Shown piece after piece: positions 12,260 to 23,705 of a DNA stretch of 64,000 nt. The stretch covers positions 620,001 to 684,000 of the forward strand of contig JAAKBF010000221.1 in NCBI GenBank assembly GCA_012656075.1, read 5' to 3'. The notes under the pieces were generated by a model. That model made no database searches and had not been told where the DNA came from. It worked only from the letters and a program-made list of their open reading frames with translations. Within the stretch, counting starts at the first letter, position 1. Each line of letters opens with the position of its first letter. Source of the stretch: Phytophthora hibernalis (taxonomy: Eukaryota; Oomycota; Peronosporomycetes; Peronosporales; Peronosporaceae). The position numbers were made by a program, and so were the translations under genes.

Positions 12260-14220
12260 TTGCTGGGCACGTCCAAACAATTACAAGCGGCACTTAGAAG
12301 AATGCGAGCGCTATCGTGCAACTGTAGGGGCACCCGTCGTGGCGAACGAATCCGATTCGAGCTCGGGTTCGGCTCAAAGAAAGCGGTCGGTGTCTACACG
12401 ACTGTTTTTGTCAGCAAAAAATCGCCTCGGTGTAAGAAGACTACTACACCACTGCGTGTCGGGAAATCCACCACGTCTAGGTGCTTCACCAAGGAGCAAA
12501 AAGAGGTTTTGGAGCGTCTACTTGTGAAGTATCAAGCAGAAAACTTCCTTGCTGATACATTTATTGAACGGGCGTCGACTCGGGCACTTCTGGAATTTTT
12601 TTGTCCCTGTATTTCGGCCTACCTCCCTTCTGCCCGGGTATTGGGTGGGCGTATTTTAACAACGCACGCTACACACTGTCATAAGCTGGCAACAAAGAAA
12701 GTGAGCGGGAAGCAAGATACGAAGCGGGGGTATTGTAAACGCACTAGCTGACGCGTGGCAAAACGTTTCGCGGGGCCACCTTTGAGGTTTTCAGCTTGCT
12801 CTTTTTGGGCAAACGCTTACGTATGCTCTTCCTAAAGCAGATTCTCGGCATGATGGAGTAGCCATAGCAGAAGAGATGGAGCTGATTATGAAGCAAGCAA
12901 AACAAGAAGGATGGAACATTGGGGTTCTTGTGACCGATAATGCTGGTCAATGTGGTAGAGCACGTCGCATACTTGCCAAGCGCCACCCTAAAGTCGTGTT
13001 TCTTTTTTGTGTTGCCCATGATATAAATAACTTGGTCAAGGCAGTTTTGAAATCGTCATTTGCCGACGTTGCGAAAGAAGCAACTGCTGTGGTGAAATGC
13101 CTAAATGCTTCGTCGGCAAAGTGGCTTCCGCGTGCGGAAGCACTAATGAAGGAGTGCTACGGTGTACAACTTGTGCTGTTTACACTTTGAGAAACTCGGT
13201 GGAACAGTATGCAATACTGTTTTGCATCGTTGTTGCGAGTTCGCACTTCTTTGGAAATCTTTGCAAGAAAATTCCGTTTGTAAAAAGATTTCCTGAAACT
13301 TTGAAAATTATACTTGATGGCTCATTTTGGCGTAAGCTCACCATAGCAGAAACTATCATTGCCCTGCTTTCTCGGGCATCATATAGGCTTCAAAGAGACG
13401 AGAATACTTTAGGTGATGTGGTTTCGTTTCGTGATATTTATCGTGGATTTAACGATTATCAAGAAGACGAAAACCGCCGAACGACTTTAGTGGAATGTGT
13501 CGAAAAACGATGGAGGCAATGCGAGCAGTCTTTATTCATGTTGGTTTTTATATTAAATCCTATGCTTGCTCCAGAAGCACGTGACGTGATCATGCAAGAT
13601 GCTCGTAATCACCCGATCTCGTCATCGACGCAACTGGGCAAATTTGCGGTGTATTACTATCGTCGATTAATTCATGATGATTACGGTTCTGTTCGAAGCA
13701 AGATAGACAAGTGGGTTGAAGGTCGCCTAACATCGGCACGTTTTACGGAATTTGACTCGTTCGATGAATTTTGGAATCACGTTGCCAAGCAAGATTTACA
13801 ATATCGCCTACCAAAACTCGCTATCAGAATGATTTCGATAGCCGTGAATACGGCATTAACCGAGCGACTATTTAGTGGTCTCGGGATGATTCAAACCGCA
13901 AAAAGAAACAAAATGGCCATTTAAAAATTGCATGACACACAATCAGTCCGCACACATGTACAAGATAAATTCCACAAGTCTACCACAAATGAGCCTACAG
14001 TGAAACGAATTTTGGATACTACAGAGCGACCTCTTGTAGATAGCGTTTCTTTTAACGCTACACCTCTGCTGTCTCCTCCGTCACGAGGTTCTCGAATCCA
14101 AAATACGCAGTTAGATACTACTTTAGTTCCAACTTCAGTGCTGAATTCGACTACAACGACACGACAGACTCCTACCCGACGTTTGCCTCGTACGGGAACA
14201 CAGTTGTCCAGTGTTTAACG
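12260..14220 (+). pseudogene. hAT-like transposase remnant (DUF659 type with C-terminal dimerisation motif)
   Basis: Encodes a cut-and-paste transposase of the hAT superfamily, broken into several frames. The N-terminal part (12260-12751) is basic and unclear. The middle has LVTDNAGQCGRARRILAKR and VVFLFCVAHDINNLVK, which fit the RNase H-like core of DUF659 hATs. The region from 13190 on has TTLVECVEKRWRQCEQSLF and ends with the hAT dimerisation motif NTALTERLFSGLGMIQTAKR, normally near the C-terminus. It stops at 13924 after KMAI, then reopens as HDTQSVRTHVQDKFHKS. Internal stops and a missing conserved stretch near 12750-12870 support a dead copy. A missed intron there is an alternative. 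Confidence 0.7.
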
Positions 14221-14599
14221 ATCAGGGCAACCGAGAGCAGAGCAATCAGAAGATTCTGTGCTCGAAGACATTGGGGATGGAGTTGATAGGGCGGAGGTAT
14301 TTCCGCTGTGGGAGGAATACCTTAATGAGGTATTCGAAGATGATGAAATTGAAAGGGCATTTGAGTCGTCCACAAGTGATAACACATATTTTGATTGGTA
14401 ATTTGAGAAAATCCCCCAACCTGATACTACATCGTTTCCTGAAGAAAACGACCCCAACTTCCCCAGAAAATTTCATCACAGGAATTCGCGCTTTAAAATC
14501 TTCATTAGGCACTCTTTTTGAAAATTAGACCGCTAATAATATACGTATTCCACAATGATCTGTACTGCTGTCCCTGCATCAACTCACCCCAGCACTCCT

Positions 14600-15720
14600 G
14601 TGACTGCAACTCAATCCGCTGCATCAGACCCAGCAACAATTCTGTTGGGTGCTCCTGTCGAGTGGTGCCGCCGTGTGATCGACTGCACCGGCTTCCATAT
14701 CAACTGTGTAACGCGCTAGCGCAATGAGGGGCACCAACAATGACCCAGTCACTTACTTTATCGTGGGGCTGCACACGCTACAGCATCAATTTAGACGCGT
14801 ACTCCAGCGGCTCGGTGGCTGCAAGCTCCATACAACATCACTCCCCCGACGGCTCAAAAACCGGCAATAACTACAGATACTCGGAGGTGGTACAAGCTCT
14901 AGCAACGACTTCTGCGACGTGGATTCATTCGGCTCGGGGGCGAGTCTACACAAGACCCACCAATAACGGCAGGGACGCAGACTCCTGCGACTCCGAGGTA
15001 AAGGAATCGCAAGCTCCTGCTACCACTACGGCGACCTATACCTCAGGGGTGGCGCAAGCTCCATCAACGACTGCACTGACGTAGACTCCTGCGACGCGGG
15101 GTCGGTATGTACAAACTCCGGCAACAACTACATCGACGCGAACCCCAGGGACAGCGCAAGCTGCAGCAACGACGGCATCGACGCTGACTCCTATGAGTAG
15201 GCGGTGGTATGTACAAACTCCGGCAACAACTGCATCGACGCGAACTTCAGGGGCGGCAACGGCTCCAATAATAACTGCACCGACAGGATCTCCAGCGACT
15301 TGGGGTGGGGCTGTACAAGCTCCGGCAGAAACTCCACTGACGCAAACACCAGGGACGACGCAACCTCCAGCAGCAACGACTGCAGCGGCAGGAACTTCAG
15401 GGGCGGCGCAAGCTCCATCAACGGCTGCACTGACGTCGTCTCCTGCGACGCGGAGGCGGGGGCATGATCCAGCAGCGACAACTACACCGACGCGAACTCC
15501 AGGGACGGCACAAGCTCCAGCAACGACGGCACCGATGCTGACTCCTACGAGTCGACGGCGGTATGTACAAACTCCGGCAACAACTACATCGACGTGAACT
15601 CCAAGTGCGACCCAAGTTCTAGCAGCAACGACGATACTGACGCAGACACTAGCGGCACGAGGACGAGGACGGTGCACGCCTCAGCAGCAACAATTTCAGC
15701 GGCACATACTGGGGCAGCGC
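14600..15720 (+). repeat. Right minisatellite array of the hAT element
   Basis: About twenty tandem 45-48 bp units, such as ACAAACTCCGGCAACAACTA followed by an ACGCGAACTCCAGGG-type half. They are the same family as the left array but in the opposite orientation and longer. Some copies carry a GTATGTACAAACTCC variant. The ORFs here (repeating Ala-Pro-Thr or Ser-Asn) are artefacts of the repeat. Confidence 0.75.
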
Positions 15721-15875
15721 AATAAGCGGACGCTCAGTCGGGATTTACATCTCTCTAAGAAATACCTAAAATTCTTCGAATTAGTTTTGTCCAAAAGGCG
15801 AAAAGGCCTGGTTTAGACCAATCGCCTTCGCCTAAACTTTTCAAAAGACGAAAAGGCGCGCCTTTACGAGCACAG

Positions 15876-17285
15876 TGTATTGTGCCTTTCAGACAAAATG
15901 GCCAATCTGACCTCTAAAGGTAGGTCCTAAGAAAGAAGGGATAGGGTTATACCTAGGATTTGCTCCCGAGCTAGACCGAATTACGAGACCAGTATGCCTC
16001 CAGTCAAGTCCTACGAAAGAGCTCTGATTTGCCTACAGGCCACCTTTTTCACGATAAACGTCCTAATGGCCACTTGTCGGCCGCCATTTTACCCTACGTA
16101 CGAGTGCAACCTTCTCAGCACTACTTTACTAGCTTAAGCTTTTCTTTTTGTATCTGCATTTAACCAGTGTGACTCGTCAGAACCGAATCGAACTACCAGT
16201 CGGCGACATTTTGCGAATTTAAAGACTGCCGCAGTGACTGCATCATTGCCAGGCTAGCATTTCCAGCTCAAGGTCGGTCCACAATACTCTTCCCCAAGTT
16301 TGCTCATCTAGGAATTACTATCCTCGGGACTAAGGTTTAGGAGGGCCTACGCAGGACTTGTGCTCCTACGTAGGACCCTAAAATGGAGGGCGTTTTGGCA
16401 GAAAGGCACAATATACGAATACGTGTACGTTCTCGGTGCATCTCCTGCGCCTGCTTCGCAGCCGCAACATCTGTTTGTGTCGCGAAACCGCAAGGAGATG
16501 AGCTTGGGAAGATAATTGTACATGAAATTGCACTGTCAAGTTGCCAGTCGCCTCGTTGCCTGCTTTCCTGTCGCGTGCTTTATGACGACAGCAGGCGGCA
16601 AACCTTCGCGCAACATTCAGCTAAGCTAATTGGCTAATAGATTATCGCACTTAGCTGAGGTGGACGACACAGGCAACACGTATGTAATTTTAATGTTTCT
16701 GTAGGGTATTATATTACGGAAATAATACCGGATATAAATATGTGTTTTCTTAAGTCTATGTAGTAATATAGTTTCCTAGGTTTATTTGTTTCCAAAATCG
16801 CACCTCCAATCGCACCACCACCTCAGCTCTGAAATAAATTTCAGAGAACACAAAAACAAGTTTGTGGGAAACGAGCTCGTCCATCCACAGAAATCAAGAA
16901 GGAAATTACTAGTACCCCCTGAGAAAGAGGGGTGAAAGCCAACTCGCTCGGCCAGCCGAAACAATGCCTGCGGTTTAAAAATCCGTCTGCGCAGCACGCG
17001 GGCTTCAACCCAGGACCAAGCAGGGTCACACCTAGCTCGGCTTACGGTTGTGTCACCGCTCTCAGGGTCTTCAAGGGTGGGGCTCGGGTGTAGTTTTCCT
17101 GTCGGTATCTCCGACTTTCATGCAAAATGACATCCCTCCTCAAGACGACTTGAAAGTTTATACGATGTAGAAAAAGGGATCAGGTCCCCATACAAGTATT
17201 AAGTTTCAGTAGATTCTTGTTTGTACGTGTAACACGCGTCAATCAAGAATCCCACATTAGCTGTCAATTACCCGAGCCTACCACA
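15876..17285. other. Transposon-island filler without a supported gene
   Basis: No ORF over 85 codons resembles a known protein. The stretch at 16790-17095 is treated separately as a possible SINE. The rest is unassigned repeat-like DNA. Confidence 0.4.
16790..17095 (-). mobile_element. Possible tRNA-derived SINE
   Basis: On the minus strand, GAGCGGTGACACAACC could be an A-box-like block, and GGTCCTGGGTTGAAGCCC about 40 bp further resembles a polymerase III B-box (GGTTCRANNCC). A non-coding tail of about 190 bp follows. SINEs are known in Phytophthora genomes. No target duplication or poly-A tail was confirmed. Confidence 0.3.
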
Positions 17286-17411
17286 ATGAATGCTGTTACG
17301 AAGACCGTCGCGAAGCCAACTACGCCGCAGAAACGCAAGAACTACAGCGAAGAAGACGATGTCATCCTCCTGCGCCAAGTGTCGCTCGACCGCCCATTTG
17401 AAAACAATTGA
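17286..17411 (+). pseudogene. Fragment with SANT/Myb-like start, oomycete repeat gene family
   Basis: A short ORF, MNAVTKTVAKPTTPQKRKNY then SEEDDVILLRQVSLDRPFE. The EEDDVILLRQV run resembles helix 1 of a SANT/Myb-like domain. It breaks off after 41 codons beside a mariner fragment, so it looks like the front piece of an interrupted gene. The function is not known. Confidence 0.35.
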
Positions 17412-17539
17412 CAAAATCAGAAGTAGCGCTTCCATTTCTCAAATGAAGGGTTAGGTTAAAAAATACTTGTAGTTTGTATGTGAGATCTACCCCGGTTCTA
17501 CTTAGGATGAACGTAAGCGACTTGAGGCTGGCGCTAGGA

Positions 17540-17830
17540 TTACCGTCCAATTCGCTTCGACCAATTCGACCGAAAATTAGCCCGTAGCTCTAAGCGAAGT
17601 TCTTCAAAGTAAAAACATGGGTTCGTCTTGACAAACTCTTTGACAAAGTTGCACACGTTCGCAGGCCACTTCCACGTCTTGTTCCGTAACTGATTGCACG
17701 ATACGTTTCCTGTTTTTCTAAAGAGTTTATACCATCGCTCAAAACTACGTGTCGACATTCCGAAGACTGTGCTCACCGTACTCATGTCCACGTTGTATAA
17801 GTAGACTAGAACAATGGCCCGCTACCGAAG
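17540..17830 (-). pseudogene. Tc1/mariner-type transposase N-terminal fragment
   Basis: Only the helix-turn-helix DNA-binding part remains: LVYLYNVDMSTVSTVFGMS, RSFERWYKLFRKTGNV, then WPANVCNFVKEFVKTNPCFY. This resembles the paired HTH region of oomycete mariner-like transposases. The DDE catalytic domain is absent and the frame ends at 17540. Confidence 0.55.
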
Positions 17831-18358
17831 ATCAATCGAAAACGTCATCACGGGCGCTGCAACGCACAACCCGATTAGACTAGTTATCTCGCTGCAAGTG
17901 TTCAAATGTCGTTGAAATGCTCGCCAATCGGACAAACGCGTGTGCAGGAGTAGGTCCGTCAGCTCTACCAAAGTCCGTTTAAGCCAGTGAATTTGGCGTA
18001 ATTTGATTTGTTACCTTGTAATTTTAATTTTTTAAAAAAATTAGTAACAGCGGCTGAAAAGCGGGCACGTACATCTAGCCCTCTCTTGAACGGAGGCACT
18101 TCACCAAGTCCGATTCGCCAAAAGAGCTGCAAAGCACAATATCACGTCCGAAACGGGTGGCACTGATTAAGTCACCATTGGCACTGTAGGTCCAGCTTCA
18201 CCATTGAAAGTTTAAGTTGCACTAAAAAAATTGATTTAAGATGGTTATATTTCCGTGATGTCGTGATAAAATTCCTAATCACATGATAAAAAAGCAGCTG
18301 ACAGGACTCGATGATGGATAATGTGCTGGTCCATGTACAAGCACCATCGTTGGTCTAT

Positions 18359-18488
18359 CGTACGTCATATCCTTCAAGGTAGAGTTCCATCATACAGCAT
18401 ATCCTTCAAGGTAGTTATCCATCATACGTCATATCATTTAAGATAGTTATCAATCAAACAGCATACACTTCAAGACGATTCTTTCCAT
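18359..18488. repeat. Four tandem copies of a 32-bp repeat
   Basis: The phase marker TACGTCATAT or TACAGCATAT recurs at 18361, 18393, 18425 and (diverged) 18457, exactly 32 bp apart. The third and fourth copies are more diverged. No ORF crosses it, and the role is unknown. Confidence 0.7.
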
Positions 18489-18516
18489 TATAATACCGTA
18501 TTTTACTATCTTCGTC

Positions 18517-18834
18517 GTGCAGCAAAAGCAGCGAGGCCAGTTCAAGCCGACAAGGTCTTCTGTAAAGCCCCCATTCAGTAGTGAACGAGAACAGCGCGGA
18601 GACGATGAGGGCCACGCATCCGAGGACCACAACTATCAATATGGCCCCGCAGCCGCAGTGTCCGAATCCCATATCGATGCAGTGTCTACAGCTTTGGTGG
18701 GGAAATTTGTGCTTTCTCGGGTGGTAGAGCTTCAAGCGTGGGAAACGAAATTGGAGTGCGACCGGGAGCGTTTGATGCTATTGTTGGGGCGCTTACAACG
18801 ACGACACAGGGAGGCTACAAGATGCACTCAATGA
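18517..18834 (+). pseudogene. Coiled-coil-like fragment, possible C-terminal piece of a repeat-family gene
   Basis: A 105-codon ORF with a charged start and a helical end (VVELQAWETKLECDRERLML). It lies downstream of the SANT-like fragment at 17286 and could be the far end of the same family gene, split by insertion. That link is inferred from spacing and composition only. The 380 bp after it hold nothing recognisable. Confidence 0.3.
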
Positions 18835-19214
18835 TGCCCACGCTACTACATCGATGATTCCAGAGGACGTCACCTGCGTTTCCTGCACTCAAGATTTCAA
18901 CTCGTACGTTGAGATGCTGTACAGCCGTCTGTATGTCGATGATTCGGAGTTTCTAACACGCTGGCAAGGCTCGGAACGTCTCTAAAATCGGCAGTGCCGT
19001 GGTGAATGGTGTTCAAGGTCGCTATTGTCTCAAATGTACTCGTGGTCGCCATTGAGATGCATGCAATTGCTGTATTTACTGATTGAAAAGTTTAACAAAC
19101 ATCAACTACTTCTTCTTCGACTCCTTCTTCTGTGGTTTCTTCATGTGTTTGCTGTAGTTACTGACTGACGCCAATTACTTTTTTTCTATACTGGTTTCTT
19201 GGTCTTGGCTTCAA

Positions 19215-21071
19215 TCATGTCGTACAGGAGTTTTTCTGTTTTGGAAACGTCGATGACAGCTTGGCTTTCGGGGACAATGATGCAAACTTCTGGTGCACCC
19301 AGCAAATGATAGAGCATTTTAGTCGCAGTGTCGATCCGGCGTGAATTGGTATTTCTCCGCGGTGATTAAGCCATCCTTGTTCGTTGGATAAATACGCCCA
19401 GCCCATCGCTGCAATATAAACACCACAATTCACTGAGTCGGGTTGCATAGGTCCAACAAAGTTAACAGTTTTCCAACGAGGAAGGTCTGCTTCCTTCCCG
19501 AATTAGAGTGTTCTCCAATAGCTGACGACAGGGATTGGTACTTCATGGGCACGGGCTCGAGCATTACGAGTCCAATTTTCGTTTTCTAGAGGGCCGTAAA
19601 TAACAGTTTTGCATCCACGGACGTCAATTATCACCAGGGTCTAGTGTGGATTGTCTGGATTGCAGGGAGACACCACGAAATTGACGTCTTTCTCCAATTT
19701 TGCAGGCATTCCCCAGCGATCTGCTTCCAGAACCGTTGGCTCCACAAACACCGCTCGGCCGTGACACATGCACGCAATTTGAAAAACCACATATATTGGC
19801 GAATCTTTGAATCAGTTCCGCCATAGTCACTGAAGATGCCATTCCAGACACACCTGTAAAAGAAATGTATTTCGATAAGGAACGAAGTATGAGGCGCGAT
19901 CTGATGGCACAGGCGATTTCACTTTCATTCATTTCTGCGACGTTGAAACAGTCAGTATCAAATTTGTCACAACTCCAGTCGAGACCCAACCACGTCATCG
20001 CTTTCGTGTGCAGTTTGTGCTCAGAATTTAGCCGGTAGAAGTCCTGCATTGTCCACAGAACCGATCTAGAAGCACAAATACAAAAAGGTCAGTTAGTACA
20101 TAAATTTGAGCATCTTCAGGTAATATAACGCACTCGTGGTACGGTGTTGGATCGGGCAGTAGCTGGAGCGCATATCTCGGGCGAGGAAATACAATTTTGG
20201 ACAGTTTGAGGTCTGTTCTCAGAGTTGACACCGCATTTGTCACGGCAGTAAAGCCGAAAACGACACCCACTGATGTCACGCTGCCTTCGGTTTTCTCGGC
20301 ATCCACTAAAAATTTAGACATTCCGTCCGACGCTTTGTTTCGCGCCATAGGGTACACGTTGAAAACCTTCGCTATTTTGTCGTGATCAGTTGACGTCTCC
20401 AACCATGCCACTACATCTGCGATCGGGACATCATTGCCGTATTCCTCAACCGTGACTTCGACACTTACCCTGGGGTATTTTAGCTTCTTCGTGCTGCCTC
20501 GTTTCCTTGAGTTAGACCTGCTACTCTGTACACTTGGAGGAAGCGTCAGCTGCGTAAGTTGAGGATATGTGTCCTTGCGCGCCTCCTTCTTTTCAGGTGC
20601 CATAACAAGCTTCATTGTCTTTGTGTCTGCTGATAGTGTGGCAGTATCTTTTCTCAATGGTGGGTGATCATCACCATTGGAAAAAACATCACCATTGTCG
20701 TCGCCACTGAAATGTTCATCACCAATGATACGGATACCATCACCATTCAGGGCACCTATAACTTCTTCATCTTTGCCGCGTTGAGGCTTGGACACATGAC
20801 GAACCGCACTGTTTTCATGTCTGCCGCATTCTTGTCATCTGCTTCTTCGTTCACATTAGCGGGTTGAACGTCCTCGTAAGCGCGCGTCCGCTATTCTTGT
20901 AAGGTGCGTATATTTCCTTCTCCAGCTCCACGAAATCGTCTTCCGAATTGAAGTATGTGCCTTCATTGACATCCAACTCTTCCCTTTACGACTATAATCT
21001 CTGTCAATATCACTGATCTCCTGGTCCTGAACAGTTCCGTCCTGAAATTCGTTTGAAGCTGAGTCCGTCAT
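19215..21071 (-). pseudogene. Degenerate transposon-associated gene ending in a C48/Ulp1-like cysteine-protease motif
   Basis: Reading from 21071 (MTDSASNEFQDGTVQDQEIS), an acidic N-terminus passes through frame changes near 20980 and 20880 into a 255-residue open stretch (20795-20028), with VEEYGNDVPIADVVAWLETS. It then runs to MTWLGLDWSCDKFDTDCFN (about 19990). The far end has QPDSVNCGVYIAAMGWAYLS at about 19440, matching the Q-x5-C active-site region of C48 SUMO proteases. The protease His and Asp parts are not clearly readable between 19450 and 19620, and several stops lie there. Ulp1-like genes ride on several transposon types, so it is probably a TE passenger or its remnant. Confidence 0.45.
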
Positions 21072-21348
21072 CCTACAAAAAGCTGCACTGAGACCCTTGC
21101 AGGACGATACCGTTTTTCAGGCGGTAAAATAGCAGAAACCCCAGATCCTGATTCTAGTAGCGTTGCATAAACTTATATCAGGTTCTAATTTCAAAACACA
21201 CTTCACGACAAAAGGTAAATCCATACCGGTCCTTGGTTTTTCTTGGACGCTCTTCCAGGATCTTTACGGTGGCTCGCCGCCGTTTTGGTTGTATTCTCCG
21301 CACCCAGGCTCCCAGCAACACCAGTGCCGTTCTTTATAACCGCATGCT

Positions 21349-21952
21349 CTATCTAGGCACTTGCGTGATATACTCCATCTCCGTCTCCACATCTTCTCTA
21401 CCCAACGTTTCTGGAGCCTCCTTCTCGCACGCATCTTCTCCGTTTGGGTCATTATCCGCGTCTGTATCATTTTCCTTATCCGCATCTTCTGCTTTAGAGT
21501 CCTTCCCCACGTCCGCAACCTTCCACGCGTCCGCATCTTCTGCTTTAGAGTCCTTCTCCGTGCCCACAACTTTCCCCGTGTCCGCAACCTTTCTCGCGCC
21601 GGCAAACCTTCTCTGCGTCCGCATACTTGTCCTCGGCGCTGTCCACATGCTCGTCTCTCAGGGAATATGCGCGACGGTCCTCTAGATCTTCCACCTCCTC
21701 ACCAGCATAGTCGTCCGGATGCTCGTCATCGGAGTCGTCATGGCTTCCTGGATCGTAGTCGGAGTCGCCTGCGCACCGAAATTCTTCGTTAGTCACACTA
21801 CCGCAAGAAATGTCGATTCTGGTTGCACGTACTCGCCATTTGAGCCCCAGCGATCTTTTTCGGAAATGAAAGGCTGAGGGATACAGCGGAAACTTACGAA
21901 TTATTTTCCGTAACTTTTCAATGTTATGTCTCACTACTGTATCATTGCCCAT
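21349..21952 (-). pseudogene. Acidic repeat protein fragment in the transposon island
   Basis: Starts MGNDTVVRHNIEKLRKIIRK at 21952 and passes an acidic block (YDPGSHDDSDDEHPDDYAG). After one frame change near 21600 it enters a short peptide repeat, KVADTGKVVGTEKDSKAEDA then KVADVGKDSKAEDAD. It ends at 21349. No family is recognised. It may be the N-terminal part of the Ulp1-like gene downstream on the same strand, 280 bp away. Confidence 0.3.
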
Positions 21953-22064
21953 CGTTAAACTTATCAGTGTACTTTCTTAGAGTTTTCTCGAGCCGTAATT
22001 TATTCGGTCAAATTGACACCATTGACCGCCAATGGTGTACAGTAGCGGGACCTACAGTATCTAT

Positions 22065-22447
22065 AGCGGGGCTGCCGTAGCCTTTAGCGTCAGAGGTAGA
22101 CGTAGACTCAGCGATTCTGTTAGTATTACGGTTGAGAACCTTGTTCTATCCGAGAACAAGTCAGGCCTGTGAGATATCCGATGTCTAGGCCTCAAGAGTC
22201 GATGAAGTCTTAACCCAAGACTTATGACCTCTTCGTTGCTAAACGTAAACTGTATTCTTGTTCTTACCTGCGGCCAAGTCGCCTACGATGTAAATGTATA
22301 AGCTTCACTATCTAGCATAGTGAAGCTAAGCTATACAACCAGTGGTTGTGAAGCTATCTACTGATATATAAGCAACTACCCAGTACTGAGTACTGCTTTA
22401 GGGAGAGGAAGGTGGGTACAACGTAACCTCCATGTAACCCCGTTACA
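22065..22447 (-). repeat. 3' LTR of the Gypsy element
   Basis: Begins (minus strand) TGTAACGGGGTTACATGG at 22447, directly after a purine-rich tract. Homology to the other LTR ends near 22065 at CAGCCCCGCT. It contains a short inverted repeat, AAGCTTCACTATCTAGCATA and its complement. Confidence 0.8.
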
Positions 22448-22458
22448 CCTTCCCCTCC
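22448..22458 (-). promoter_or_regulatory. Polypurine tract of the Gypsy element
   Basis: On the minus strand GGAGGGGAAGG sits immediately before the 3' LTR start TGTAAC, which is where plus-strand priming occurs in LTR elements. It also fixes the LTR boundary. Confidence 0.6.
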
Positions 22459-22893
22459 AGACTGTTAACACCACGTGTCCACAATCGTCATGAGGATTGC
22501 AGACCGTTGAAAGGTCACCGTACGTCACGGGACCCGGCGCAAGAGCGACATTCTCCTTGAGAACCCGGCTGTGAGCCATCGGCGCGTTGGCCATTTGCCA
22601 CGCAGCGCAAAGTCGCTCGGGCAGAGCCCATCTTCGTCCTCGGCACACATTGCATCGTCGGCTTTCAGCCTAACTTCTTCCCCTACGTCTTCGCCGAGGC
22701 CACTCGGCGATCTCGGGAGCGAGTACCACGCGGAGCATCGCCGTCGACACGGGAGCTACGTGATGACCAGCCCCGCTGGGGACGCAACTAATCCGTCGCA
22801 GCAGCGTATTCGCTTGGTTCGCGACTTGCTCTTCGATTAAATCGAAGGTGCCGAAGAGGGCGAGTTGCAGTAGACTACGGGTCCGACACGCAA

Positions 22894-23705
22894 GTGCCTC
22901 ATGAAGAGGAGGCGGAGATGGGCGACCCGACAATCCCGAACGGCACCGAGTGCCTAGTCCAAATCCGTTTCATCGAACGGTCGAAGGTCGTGTCGTCCCT
23001 GCGCGCGGCGACGCGCCTGCCGCCGGCAGAAGAGGACGTGTCCATGGAGCCTAACATTCTGACCAACGACCTGGATGGGGCTCACAGCCAACAGCTCGCG
23101 GCGCAGGCGAGTGCAGCACGCTCGCAGCGTCCTGTGGCTCGGCCACTGCTCAATCCGAGCCGCCGTGATTATGGCTTCGAGGCTCGTGATCCGAGAGATG
23201 TTGCGAAGCAGGCTGCTGAGCAGCTCTTGGGGCTTACGTCTGTGGACCCGCGCCGTGTACGTCAGAAGAGCATGCTGCTCGCGCGGTTCTCCATGAGAGG
23301 TTGCTGATGCCGCAGCACACGATGCCACGTGAGTACTGTGAACGTCTGCTGTGTCAGCAGCGCAAGGAATCTGTCCCACAGATGCGGACCTACCCGGTCG
23401 TCTTGCAGATGGATGAGCTCGCTAGCGAGGATGATGCTCAATTTGAGTTTGGGGTGGAAGGAGCACGCTGGCTCCCTTCCGTTGCTGCTCTCCGAGCTAG
23501 TTTTCGTGTGGACGCTGTCCGATTGCAACGTCGGCTGCGCTTCGACATTGCGAAGTTGAAGGCGAAACGCCAGTTGCCTGCGGCTTACCGCCGTGTTCAA
23601 GGTGTCGTCCTTAATGCTCAATCGAGCGCTGCGGTTCCTCACCGTAGTGAGCCGTCGGCTGCAGCAGCTCAGGGTCAAGGCTTGAGCTCAGCTTCTGACC
23701 TTTAG
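22894..23705 (+). CDS. Antisense ORF inside the Gypsy element, function unknown
   Basis: A plus-strand reading line between the 3' LTR and the chromodomain. It runs 22894-23307 and, after one frame change near 23300, 23301-23705. It has protein-like phrases: GTECLVQIRFIERSKVV, RDPRDVAKQAAEQLLGLTSV, MRTYPVVLQMDELASEDDA and VRLQRRLRFDIAKLKAKRQL. The composition is Ala/Arg/Gln-rich without motifs I recognise. A further coiled-coil-like ORF at 24115-24354 lies opposite the conserved integrase tail and is probably a shadow. Extra antisense genes 3' of pol are known in some plant Gypsy elements. Similarity to those was not tested. Confidence 0.4.

Larger units (their letters stand above)
11530..15875 (+). 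mobile_element. Degenerate hAT-family DNA transposon with subterminal minisatellites
   Basis: A transposase remnant in the middle is flanked by the same minisatellite in inverted orientation on each side. The outer borders (about 11530-11620 and 15785-15875) share inverted terminal sequence: a GGCGC-rich start, TTTTGAAAAG and TTTAGGCGAA. The left end may begin CAGTGTTG at 11530, as hAT ends often do. No clean 8-bp target duplication was found, so the exact ends are unproven. The element is non-functional as read because the transposase is interrupted. Confidence 0.6.

Noticed and set aside
15036..15677. 213-codon minus-strand ORF and several plus-strand ORFs in the minisatellite
   Set aside because: They exist only because the repeat unit is near a multiple of three; all three-base phases give low-complexity peptides.
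18359..18488. CRISPR-like array
   Set aside because: Repeats are directly adjacent without spacers and the genome is eukaryotic.
21233..21792. Plus-strand Ser/Phe-rich ORFs
   Set aside because: Shadows of the acidic Lys-Ala-Asp repeats on the minus strand.
22376..22933. Short ORFs on both strands beside the 3' LTR
   Set aside because: No family likeness; likely untranslated part of the Gypsy element.
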